This document shows, one piece after another, positions 19,066 through 28,719 of a stretch of 64,000 nucleotides of DNA. Position 1 is the stretch's first letter; every line of letters starts with the position of its first letter. The notes below the pieces were generated by a model, which was not told where the DNA came from, ran no database searches, and saw only the letters and a program-made list of their open reading frames with translations. Origin of the DNA: Chaenocephalus aceratus (lineage: Eukaryota; Chordata; Actinopteri; Perciformes; Channichthyidae); the NCBI GenBank assembly GCA_023974075.1, contig CM043790.1, forward strand, positions 2,056,086 to 2,120,085, in the 5' to 3' direction. The position numbers were made by a program, and so were the translations under genes.

Positions 19066-22010
19066 GGCCCTAGTTTTGCGTCCCTCCTCCGGACCCCCTC
19101 CTCCCACCCTGCTTGAGGTTTTGGATTTTTGTGTTTGTTTTTTTTTAGGGACGTCTGGAATCCGTCCCTTGAGGGGGGGGTTCTGTCAGGATTCTCATGT
19201 TTTGTCACGTTTGTAGTTTTGTATGTCTGGTTATGGGTATTTTCCTCCTGGTATATTGTCTGGTCTCTTTTCCCTGTGTTTTCATGTCTGTCGTTAGTTT
19301 CCCTGGTGTGTCTAATTTCCTGATTGTTTTCACCTGTCACTCCTTGTGTGTCTCCTGTGCTCATCAGTGTCAGCCCCGCCCCTGATTGTTCCCACCTGTG
19401 TCTAGTTACCCTGTGTTTAAATTCCCCTGTCTCCCAGTGTTCAGTGTCGGTTTGTCTTGTGATTTGGCTTGTCCTCGGTGAGTGTTCTGTTCTGTCTGTG
19501 TATATATAGCCTTGGAATAAAGGAATTATTTTTACTTTAATCTGCATTTGGGTCCTACCTGCTTCACACACCGTAACACTTAGAGCGTGGTTCCCTTCCT
19601 CCATCCGTAACTCAAGCATCAATTTCACTCATTCCAAAAAAAAACAAAGATCCAGCAGAATGTAGCAGCTGGAGACCTATTAGTTTGCTCAACTCTGACA
19701 TAAAGCTATTAGCTAAGACCCTGGCTAGCCGTCTGGACCCCTGTCTACCAAACATTATTTTGGGTAATCAAACTGGCTTCATAAGGGGTAGACAGTTGTC
19801 CTCAAATATTCGTCGCCTCCTTAATATTATAATGTCTAAGTCTAGCACACAAGAGGCTGAAATGGTAATCTCTATGGATGCGGAGAAGGCTTTTGACCGA
19901 GTGGAGAGGGGTTATTTATTTTCAGCTCTTGACAAGTTTGGTTTTGGTCAAAGATATATTTCATGGATTCAATTATTGTATAGTGCTCCTACAGCTAGTG
20001 TGACTACTAACTCCACTCAATCCAAATGTTTCCCCTTACAACGCGGTTGCCGCCAAGGCTGTCCCCTGTCGCCTTTACTGTTTGCAATTGCAATCGAGCC
20101 ACTTTCCATCGTTCTCAGAAACTCACCAGCTTTTACAGGTATCTATAGGAATGGGGTTGAACACAGGGTTTCGCTGTACGCAGATGATTTGCTGCTCTAT
20201 GTCTCGAACCCTACGGCCAGTATTAATGGGATTCTTGACGTTTTACAAACGTTTGGTTCCTTTTCGGGATACAAGTTGAACATCAGTAAGAGCGAATGCT
20301 TCCCTCTTAATCTTGCGGTAAAACAGATTCCGGCCCAGAGTCTGCCTTTTCATTTGGCCTCCTCTGGTTTCCGGTACTTGGGCATTAATATTTCGCATAG
20401 TCTCCCCTCACTTCATAAGCATAACGTTTTGAAGTTGGTGAAGGAGGTTAAATCTGACCTACAGCGCTGAAACTCTCTCCCTCTGTCGATTGTAGGTAGA
20501 ATCAATTCAATCAAAATGAATGTGCTTCCCAGATTCTCATTCCTTTTTCAATGTTTACCATTATTCCTCCCCAAATCTTTTTTTAAGGACTTAGGCAAGA
20601 CTATTTCATCTTTTATTTGGGCAGGAAAGACCCCAAGGGTAAAATATTCTGTCCTACAAAGGGCTAAAGAAGATGGTCGCCTTGCTCTACCTAACCTTCT
20701 GGCATACTATTGGGTGGCCAATATTCAAAAGATTCACACTTGGCACAACTCCCCCATTACAGACTGGTGCCAGATGGAAGCGCGGACTTGTGGCTCTATC
20801 TCTTTATCGTCGTTAATTTGTGCCCCCCTAAAATCATATCCTGCTAAATGTGTATCCAACCCAATTGTACAATCTACTGTAAAGATTTGGAGGCAATTTA
20901 GACGCCACTTTAAAATTGTTTCCCTTTCCCTGCTAATGCCCATTTGTAATAATCATATTTTTCTTCCTTCATCTCTTGACCCAGTTTTCTCTTTGTGGAA
21001 GGAGAAAGGGTTGGTTTATTTCAAACAACTTTTTGTTGATAACATTTTTGTCTCCTTTGATATTCTCAAGACTAAATTTGACCTTCCAAACTCTCAGTTA
21101 TTTAGATATTTTCAAATCCGAGACTTTGCTCGTTGTAACTTCCCCAATTTTCCTCATCAACCACCTAATTCTCTCATTGATACAATTCTATTGACCCCTG
21201 TACGTGGAGTAATTTCAGCCGTGGGGAAGTTAATCTTATCAGCATTATCATCTCCTTTAGCGACTAGGAACATCTGGGAGAAGGAGCTTGGGGCTACCTT
21301 TTCAGATGAATGGTGGCAGGGGGCCCTAGACAGAGTCAACTCTACTTCATCTTGCGCCAGACTGACACTGATACAGTTTAAGGTCCTACACAGATCACAC
21401 CTGACCAAAGTTAGACTCAGCAAACTGTTTGACATAAGTGAGATGTGTGATAGATGCTCTCTCTCTCCGGCCAACCACACACACATGTTTTTCTCCTGTC
21501 CAAAGCTGGGTTCATTCTGGTCCTCTTTTTATGATACACTCTCGAAGGCCTTCAATAAGCCGGTGGTTCCTAGCCCTTCAATTTCTATTTTTGGTGTCTA
21601 TTCTCTCTTTTGTTAATTCGATTCCTTCTTTAGGGGATTAGACAATTCTATTACTCATTAATGTACGTCGTAGCTACTATTGAGACTGGAGGGTTATAAT
21701 GCAATGATAAGTGATTGTCTCCTTTGGCGTGTGAATGGTCATGCAGCCCAATGTGCATGGTGCAACACAGTGTTTCTGTGTATTTCTGTGCTTTTGTGAT
21801 ATCCTCTTGTATTTTTTTTTTTAATTTACTTATTTTTGCTCCTCTTTTATATTGTATTGTGACGCTTTTCGGTTTTGTTTTGTAGGGGGGTGGGGGGATG
21901 GTTACTATGCCATGTTTGTTGTAAAAAAGAAAGTAAAATCGGGTGATCTTATGTCAACAGTTTGTATGTTTTAAGATTGATGGCCCAATAAAAATACTTG
22001 TGAAAAAAAA

Positions 22011-23697
22011 GATGGCATTGGATGAGCGGCGGCACTGGCTCGAGGGCAGCGAGCAGCCATTCCTGGTGTGGACCGACCATAAGAACCTTGAGTACATTCA
22101 ATCAGCCAAACGGCTAAATTCTCGACAAGCCAGGTGGGCTCTCTTCTTTGGACGTTTCAACTTCACTCTCACCTATCGCCCAGGTTCCAGGAATACCAAG
22201 CCCGATGCCCCGTCCAGATCATTCACGTCTGAGGGTCCAGTCTCTACATCGGACTCTATTCTTCCCCAGAGATGTGTTGTGGGAGTCGTCACCTGGGAGA
22301 TCAGTAACGCTATCCAGGAGGCACTGTTGGATCAACCAGACCCTGGTAGCGGTCCGCCTAACCGTCTGTTTGTCCCAAACTCAGTCCATTCCCAAGTCCT
22401 GCAGTGGGTTCACAGCTCCCGTTTCTCCAACCATCCCGGTGCTAACCGCACACTCTCCCTTCTCCAAAGACATTTCTGGTGGCCAACAGTCGACAAGGAT
22501 ACAAGGGAATTCGTCTCAGCCTGTACAGTATGTGCCAGGAGTAAGGCCTCTCATCAGAAACCTGCAGGTTTGCTCCAGCCCCTTCCAATCCCTAGTCGAC
22601 CCTGGTCACATATTGCTCTGGACTTTGTCACCGGTCTGCCCCCCTCTCATGGTAATACGACAAGCCTAACTATTGTAGACCGCTTCTCTAAGTGTGCTCA
22701 TTTTGTTGCTCTACCCATGCTCCCCTCAGCCCTGGAAACCTCACAACTTCTCACCCAGCATGTCGTCCGCCTACATGGAATCCCGGCTGACATCGTCTCC
22801 GACCGTGGACCTCAGTTCACCTCTCAAGTTTGGAAGACCTTTTGTCGTTCACTTGGTGCGTCGGTCAGTTTAACTTCCGGGTACCACCCCCAGTCTAATG
22901 GTCAAACCGAAAGGGCCAATCAGGACCTGGAATCTGCCCTCCGCTGTGTTGCAAACCGGAATCAGAAGATCTGGAGCTCCCATCTGCCTTGGGTGGAATA
23001 TTCTCACAATTCCCTCACTTCATCAGCTACAGGACTCTCTCCTTTCGAAGCCTTTCTAGGGTACCAGCCACCCTTGTTTCACGAAGAGGAGATTGAGTTG
23101 GCTGTTCCATCTGTCCAGCAACATGTTCGTCGGTGCCGTAAGATCTGGAGAGACACTCGATCTGCCCTCCTCCGGACTTCCGCCAAGAACCAGCAATCAG
23201 CCAACCGCCGCAGACTTGTTGCTCCCCTTTACGCCCCTGGACAATCGGTTTGGTTGTCCTCCAAGAACATCCCCCTCCTTACCAAGTCCAAGAAGCTGTC
23301 TCCCCGGTTTATTGGCCCCTTCCCCATTGAGCGCATAATCAACCCCTCTGCTGTCCGTCTGAAGCTCCCCAGGATCATGAGAATCCATCCCACTTTTCAT
23401 GTTTCACAAATCAAGCCAGTTCACACCAGTGACTTGTGCCCTCCGGCCGTTCCCCCTCCTCCCCCCCGAGTCATTGATGATCATGCTGCCTATACCGTGC
23501 ATCGACTCTTGGATGTTAGACGCCGGGGCAGGGGCTTACAGTACTTGGTGGATTGGGAGGGTTACAACCTGGAGGTTCATTGCTGGGTTCCTCGATCTCG
23601 GATAATGGACCCCGTTATGGTGAGGGATTTCCACAGGGCTCATCCCGAAAAGCCTGGTGGTCGCCAGGAGGTTCCCGTTGAGGGCGGGGTACTGTAA
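22011..23697 (+). CDS. Gypsy pol C-terminal part: RNase H tail, integrase, chromodomain
   Basis: About 560 codons remain open; the ATG at 21943 lies in LINE 3' sequence and is fortuitous. Order: RNase H C-terminus ([20 protein letters not shown], then a variant DAPSR where DALSR is usual); the HHCC zinc-binding module of integrase (H...H near [10 protein letters not shown]-x2-C in CTVCARSK); the catalytic core with Asp in LDFVTGLP, Asp in VSDRGPQF and Glu in NGQTERANQ, so the DDE triad is intact; and a chromodomain near the C-terminus ([10 protein letters not shown]...WVPRSRI). Chromodomains direct insertion to marked chromatin. The protein is 5' truncated and would not be made from this copy in normal form. 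Confidence 0.9.
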
Positions 23698-24089
23698 GCA
23701 TGTGCAGTTTTCCCTCCTTCTGCTTCTCTTTTTGTTTCATGTTTGTTTGTATCTGTCTGTCTTCCTGGCTGGGCGTGGCTGACCTACTTTCAGTTTCCGC
23801 CAATTCACCTCCGCAGCTGCTACTCATCATCTTGATTCATCTACTCACCCACACCTGCTTATATACCCGGCTTCCTCATCCAGTATTCACCAGTTCGTCG
23901 TCAAAGATACACTGGTAACACGTATTGATTGCTAGAAAGCTAACCTAGTTTCCAAGTCAAGTTATATTCTTAAACCTGTATTTCTCTGCCCAGAATCCGT
24001 CTACTACACTGCCTGCCGCGTCCAGCCAACACCACCTCGTCAGCGAACCTCCGATTATCTTCACTACCAGCTGTATATGTGTCGCTACA
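23693..24089 (+). repeat. 3' LTR of the Gypsy element
   Basis: 397 bp, TGT...ACA ends, overlapping the last codon and stop of pol. Part of its 5' end recurs at 8763-8870. Confidence 0.8.
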
Positions 24090-24186
24090 AAGGAGGATGG
24101 GGTTTAGCAGTTAGACGTTTGTTTAAAGGAAAGGTTAAGTAACTCTTGCAGTAAAGATTTGTCTCCAGATGTTGGTTAGGCAAGGT

Positions 24187-24365
24187 GGGGCAAGTTTATT
24201 TGATAGCACCTTGCAACACAAGGCAATTCAAAGTGCTTTACAAAATGTCATCAAAAAGCAAAGAGAATCAAATAAACATAAAACAAGCGAATATAGAATC
24301 CCACAAAATACATGAATAAAGTTACAGTGCAGTGCAATATGTGAATAGTTCAATTAAAAGGTTAA
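24187..24365 (-). mobile_element. L2 LINE 3' end, short truncated copy
   Basis: It matches the 3' terminal region of the longer L2 at 25549 onward, including GCAATTCAAAGTGCTTTACA and GAATAGTTCAATTAAAAG, in the same orientation. Only the last 180 bp remain. Confidence 0.75.
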
Positions 24366-24872
24366 GGAATAATGAACCAAACTCCCAAAAAGAGAATATT
24401 TAGTAATTTAAACTGTAGATATATTATTCATTGTTCACTTTAAGGTTATACTACAGCAGTTTGAATGGTGTATTATTACTTATGGATAATGCTGTGAATC
24501 CAAAGGGAGCAGTAAGAAGATTGACTTATAGTGAAGGGTGACAGGTGTGATATGGGAGAGATGTTGGCCTTCATATATAATGATATACATATAGGCAGCA
24601 CACTGCAGAGTAACCTGTTTACCAGCTGCAGGCTGATCGATATTTCCTCACGGTCTCCTCTCTACGTTTTGCATTTGTTGCTCGAGAGATCACAAGCAAA
24701 TCATCAGCAGTTTGCATGTTGCAAAATGTCAGCCACGCTTAAGCTTTTATATCTCATCACTGTGAAGTCGAGAGTGAATGAAGATCTGACTGGATGACTG
24801 ACGAGCTGAAAGACAACAGAGAAAAAAGAGTGCTATGTATTCTGCACTGTGCCTCAAAGTGTACAACCCAAG
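24366..24872. other. Unassigned non-coding segment
   Basis: A frame at 24531-24797 has no recognisable domain. No terminal repeats are seen. Confidence 0.4.
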
Positions 24873-24877
24873 GACTG

Positions 24878-25308
24878 TGTCACGATTTTAGTTTTGTCTG
24901 TCTTGTCATGGTTTTATTTTGAAATTCTGTTCTCCCTGTGTCTTGTCTTCCTTCCTGTGTTTGCCCTCCTGTGTCTGAGCGTCTGATTGTGTTCACCTGT
25001 TGCCCTTGTGTTTCTGCCTCCCATGCCCAGCTGTGTCTTGTTCTGTGATTACCCTTCTTTGTATTTAGTCTTGTGCTCCATGTCGGTTCATTGTCTTTCC
25101 TTTCAAGTCAGGCTCCATGTTTGTCCCTGAAGTTGTTGGTCCTGGATTCCTTACTCATGCTCCCCTGATTTGGTAATGTTCAGTTTGTTCCTTGTTTTCT
25201 TTTGTCATCGGCTTTTGTGAAATAAAGCTCGCTTTTTGTTACCCTTTGAAACCCACTTCTCCCTTTTTAAACTGCATTTGGGTCGTACCTTTTCCTCAAA
25301 TCCTGACT
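24878..25308 (+). mobile_element. Solo LTR with 5-bp TSD
   Basis: It starts TGTCACGATTTTAGTTTTG and contains AATAAAGC followed by ACTGCATTTGGGTCGTACC, closely related to the 3' part of the LTR at 19184-19578 (CTGCATTTGGGTCCTACC). GACTG flanks it at 24873-24877 and 25309-25313. The exact 3' boundary is uncertain by four bases because GACTG overlaps itself there. No internal region follows, so it is a solo LTR, probably left by LTR-LTR recombination. Confidence 0.75.
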
Positions 25309-26800
25309 GACTGTTTCAGAGCTACAGAGGAAACGTAATGTTTTTATTATAAGCTCACTCTGGAAAACAATATGAAAAAAGTCAGCTAATTACCCAGAGT
25401 AATTTAAGGAAGAACACAATGGTGACTTGTTGGCAGTAATCAGAGGTGGAATAAGTACTCAGATCTTGTACTACTTTTATAATGATTAATCATGAAAGTG
25501 TTCTTAAAGCTGGTAAATGTGCTGCTAGTTTGAATGAATTTGTAAGGCAAGGGAAGTTTATTTATATAGCACTTTTCAACGCAAGGCAATTCAAAGTGCT
25601 TTACAAAAAATGAAAGACATTAAGCATTAAAAAAGAAAAGCTAATAAAATAAACATTAAAAGGAAAAATACATGGATAAAAGTTACAGTGCAGTTTAAGA
25701 TATGAATAGTTCAATTAAAAGCAGCGACAAAAAGAAAAGTCTTCAGCCTGGATTTAAAAGTAGTAAGAGTTGCAGCGGACCTGCAGGTTTCTGGGAGTTT
25801 GTTCCAGATATTTGGAGCATAATAACTGAACGCTGCTTTACCATGTTTAGTTCTGACTCTGGGGACAGAAAGCTGACCAGTCCCGGAAGACATGAGAGAT
25901 CTGGATGGTTCATAATTTAGCAGGAGGTCAGTAATGTATTTTGGGCCTAAACCATTCAGTGCTTTATAAACCAGCAGCAATATTTTGAAATCTGTTCTTT
26001 GACACACAGGAAGCCAGTGTAAAGACTTCAGAGCAGGAGTGATGTGATCCACGTTCTTAGTGTCAGTGAAGACTCGAGCAGCAGCGTTCTGAATCAGCTG
26101 CAGCTTTCTAATAGATTTTTTAGTGAGACCTGTGAAGACACCATTGCAGTAGTCGAGTCTACTGAAGATAAAGGCATGGACAAGTTTTTCCAAATCCTGC
26201 TGTGACATTAGTCTTTTAATCCTAGATATATTCTTTAGGTGATAGTAGGCTGATTTAGGAACTGTTTTAATGTGACTGTTGAAACTCAGGTCAGAGTCCA
26301 TGACTACACCTAGATTTCTGGCTTTATCTGTTGGTTTGAACATTGCAGACTGAAGCTCAGCGCTAACTTTTAAACGTTCTGCCTTCGCTCCAAAAACCAT
26401 TACCTCAGTTTTATCTTTGGTTAATTGGAGAAAGTTCTGACACATCCAGTCATTGATTTGTTCAATGCACTTACTCAGTGTTTGAATTGGAGCATAGTCT
26501 CCTGGTGAAATTGTTACGTAAATGTGTGCGTCATCTGCATAGCTATGGTAACTTATTTTGTTGTTCTTCATTATCTGAGCCAGTGGTAGCATGTAGATGT
26601 TAAAGAGAAGAGGCCCCAAGATGGAGCCTTGAGGAACCCCACATGTCATATTTGTCAACTCAGATGTGTATTTACCTATAGAAACAAAGTAGGATTCAAA
26701 CCAATTTAGAACTGTTTCCGAAAGTCCCACCCAGTTTTCCAGTCAGTCTAGTAATATGCTGTGGTCAACAGTGTCAAACGCAGCACTGAGATCTAATAAT

Positions 26801-27509
26801 TCGAGCCGGGACTCGATTAAAAAAATTAATCTAATTAATTAGAGGCTTTGTAATTAATTAATCGAAATTAATCGCATTTTTAATCAAATATACATATTTG
26901 ACCTGAGAACAGTGAGAAGCAATTTTCACATGGATTTTACTCCAAGTGGTCTACAGTCGAGTGCAATCCAGTGAGCCAGGGAGTTGGTTATTTTCTCAGA
27001 CGTGGACTTACTTATCCTGGCCCTGAAACCAGTCATCTGGTTGAGTGTGGGTTGGGTCAGGGTGTGGTTCCTTGCACTCGGAGTCGGGCTAACGTCCACG
27101 CTAGCTGCTACATGCTTTGCATTTAGGTGATACTTTAGGCTTGATGTGCTGCGGTGATATGCAAATTCTTTTTTGCATAATTTGCACACAACCGTGCTCT
27201 TATCGACGCTTCCATCCGTCCGTTTTTTAAAACAAAATTTCCCATCCACGGGGCCGACCAAAGCGGTCTCATCAGCTTGTTCGTTCATGTTTGACTATTG
27301 TTCACCGTGGTTTGTTGTTGTTTGAAGTCCCATGCTGAAGTCATGAACGTTAGTTGGTGCTCCAGTATAATCGGTACGCCTGAAACTCATCCAGTGAGAA
27401 ACGTTCCGCTGTGCAAAAATAAGTGCGATTAAAATGCGTTAATTTTTTTAACGCGTTCATTTTTGTGTAATTAATTCATCTTAATTAACGCGTTAAAGTC
27501 CCGGCCCTA
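26801..27509 (-). mobile_element. hAT transposon with BED finger, perfect TSD
   Basis: CTAATAAT is duplicated exactly at 26793-26800 and 27510-27517. The ends are TCGAGCCGGGAC (left) and the complement of TAGGGCCGGGAC (right), with subterminal TTAATTAATCGAAATTAAT. It is a 709-bp internally deleted copy that keeps only the N-terminal transposase coding part. Confidence 0.93.
26926..27288 (-). pseudogene. hAT transposase N-terminus with BED zinc finger
   Basis: A 120-residue frame. The zinc finger is VVCKLCKKEFAYHRSTSSL followed by KYHLNAKH (C-x2-C ... H-x4-H), near residues 34-60. A Ser/Thr-rich linker then leads into ITNSLAHWIALDCRPLGV, the start of the hAT catalytic region. The RNase H-like core is missing, so it may bind element ends but cannot catalyse transposition. 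Similar to ZBED-type hAT transposases. Confidence 0.75.
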
Positions 27510-28659
27510 CTAATAATACTAACACTGAAGTTCTGCCACTCTCTGTGTTTAAGTGAATGTCATTAAAGACCTTTACAAGAGCAGTCTCAGTGCTGTGGTT
27601 TGGACGAAAGCCTGACTGGAACACATCGAAACAGTTATTTAAATGCAAGAAATTACTCAACTGTTGAAAAACAACTTTTTCAATGATCTTACCTAGAAAT
27701 GGGAGGTTTGATATGGGCCTGTAATTGTTCATTACTGAAGCATCTTTTTAAGAGCGGTTTAATGACTGCAGTTTTCAGGGCCTGTGGACAAATACCTGAG
27801 TGAAGAGATTTGTTTACTATATGAAGTAGTTCTGAGGCCATGCAAGGCAAAACATCTTTGAAAAATCCTGTTGGAATAATATCAAGGCAGCAGGAGGAGG
27901 ATTTCAGAAGTTGTATAATGTCCTCTAGGTTTTTATCATTAATCTGATGGAATTGTGTCATGATGTCTGAATTGATGTTATGTGGACACAGAGACAACAC
28001 ATTTGCTGTTCCTGATGCAGAGGCACTGACTGCTTGTCTGATTTTCTGAATTTTGTCAGTGAAAAAGGAGGCAAAATCATTGCATGCCCTGGTGGATAGA
28101 AATTCAGAGGCTACTGACACTGGGGGGTTAGTTAGTCTGTCGACGGTAGCAAACAAGGCACGTGCGTTGTTTTTGTTTTTGGTAATGATGTCAGAGAAGA
28201 ACGATTGTCGTGCGTTTTTCAATTCCAAATGATAAAGGCCAAGTCTCTCTTTATAAATGTCAAAGTGAACCTGGAGATTTGTTTTTCGCCACCTGCGTTC
28301 AGCTTTTCGACATTCTCTTTTTTCTGTTTTAACGGTCATGGCCTTTCTCCATGGAGATATTTTCTTCCCAGTCACTTCCTTTACCTTAATTGGAGCAATG
28401 GCATATATAACATTTTTAATATTTGAATTAAAATGATCTACTAGCTCATTTACTGAGGTGTTAGCAGGGGCAAGTGTGGAAGAAAAATTCTGAGTAAACA
28501 TTTCCTTAGTATTTTCAGTTAAATATCGCTTTGTGGTTACCTCTTTTTGAACATTTGTGTGAACAGAAATAGAGCTCTCAATGAAAACACAGGAATGGTC
28601 AGAGAGCGCAACATCAGTCACCACAACCTTAGAGATATTCAGACCCTTTGAGATGAATT

Positions 28660-28719
28660 GTAGTGGAGTAGCAGAACATTTAAATACTCAAGTAAAGTGT
28701 ATCTCAAAATTGTACTTAA
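28660..28719. repeat. Left part of an ACTTGAGTAAA-type dispersed repeat
   Basis: The sequence AAATACTCAAGTAAAGTGTATCTC matches 33490-33520 closely. The repeat is cut by the TTAA element and resumes at 30785-30830 (TAAGTAGTGTACTTGAGTAAA), so it was the insertion target. Confidence 0.7.

Larger units (their letters stand above)
14935..19578 (+). mobile_element. LTR retrotransposon without pol, 5-bp TSD
   Basis: Two LTRs of 395 bp (3' copy 19184-19578; 5' copy 14935-15227 plus 17400-17501) start TGTCAGGATT and end CCGTAACA. CTTAG flanks the element at 14930-14934 and 19579-19583. I counted only two differences between the LTRs, which implies recent insertion. Excluding the nested LINE, the internal region is only about 1.7 kb (17502-19183), with a proline-rich frame and no protease, RT, RNase H or integrase. 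A G-rich polypurine tract (about 19171-19183) precedes the 3' LTR. It must have moved with enzymes from another element. Confidence 0.92.
14381..21616 (+). pseudogene. LINE ORF2 reverse transcriptase, disrupted
   Basis: The upstream part encodes the linker before the RT domain and the RT motif GKAPDPDGFPADF near 14835-14873. In-frame TAA codons occur at about 14579 and 14759. After the LTR insertion the RT palm continues: MDAEKAFDRVE (about 19875-19907), RGCRQGCPLSPLLFA and the catalytic YADDLLLY (about 20176-20200). A TGA at 20468-20470 replaces an expected Trp. The C-terminal part (20516-21616) ends with a Cys/His motif CDRCSLSPANHTHMFFSC. The arrangement fits the L1 superfamily, closest in style to fish Tx1-like LINEs. 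The enzyme would copy element RNA at the target site. This copy cannot. Confidence 0.85.
14381..22010 (+). mobile_element. L1/Tx1-type LINE, 5' truncated, split by an LTR element
   Basis: LINE sequence occupies 14381-14934 and resumes at 19584. The two parts join cleanly when the 14935-19578 insertion and one copy of CTTAG are removed. The element ends with AATAAAAATACTTGTG and a short poly(A) at about 22003-22010. No 5' half (endonuclease) is present. The insertion and several in-frame stops show that it is inactive. Confidence 0.88.
22011..24089 (+). mobile_element. 3' half of a chromodomain Ty3/Gypsy element with 3' LTR
   Basis: Coding sequence begins abruptly within RNase H next to the LINE poly(A) and continues through integrase and a chromodomain to a stop at 23695-23697. 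A polypurine tract (GAGGGCGGGGTAC) leads into an LTR at 23693-24089 that starts TGTAAGCATG and ends CGCTACA. The 5' LTR, gag, protease and most of the RT are absent, so the copy is truncated, but the remaining frame is uninterrupted. Confidence 0.9.
25549..28665 (-). mobile_element. L2-type LINE, 5' truncated, split by a hAT
   Basis: Reading on the minus strand, the element runs from the end of the endonuclease domain (about 28665) to a 3' tail with GCAATTCAAAGTGCTTTACA at about 25590. It is interrupted by the hAT at 26801-27509. Its 5' end abuts a dispersed ACTTGAGTAAA-type repeat. The 3' terminus resembles the copies at 24187, 34600 and 36200. Confidence 0.88.
25711..28665 (-). pseudogene. 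L2 LINE ORF2, disrupted
   Basis: On the minus strand the frame shows the end of the APE endonuclease (VALSDHSCVF near 28600), a Lys/Arg-rich linker, RT motifs ([15 protein letters not shown] near 27730; ALVKVFNDI), then DLSAAFDTVDHS at the hAT junction. After the hAT come CGVPQGSILGPLLFN, the catalytic YADDAHIY (about 26535) and a C-terminal domain ending LKTFLF. Damage includes the hAT insertion within the palm, a TGA shortly after AAFDTVDHSILLD that looks like CGA decay, and a frameshift near 27730. The C-terminal 339-codon block (25711-26730) is otherwise intact. Confidence 0.88.

Noticed and set aside
18568..19628. Minus-strand Gly/Arg-rich frames of 179 and 279 codons resembling collagen-like repeats
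   Set aside because: They come from the minisatellites of the LTR element read on the antisense strand, and the second runs into the 3' LTR. No sense-strand promoter or family supports a gene.
22011..24089. Complete Gypsy element or functional endogenous retrovirus
   Set aside because: The 5' LTR, gag, protease and RT are absent and no envelope frame follows; only the 3' half remains.
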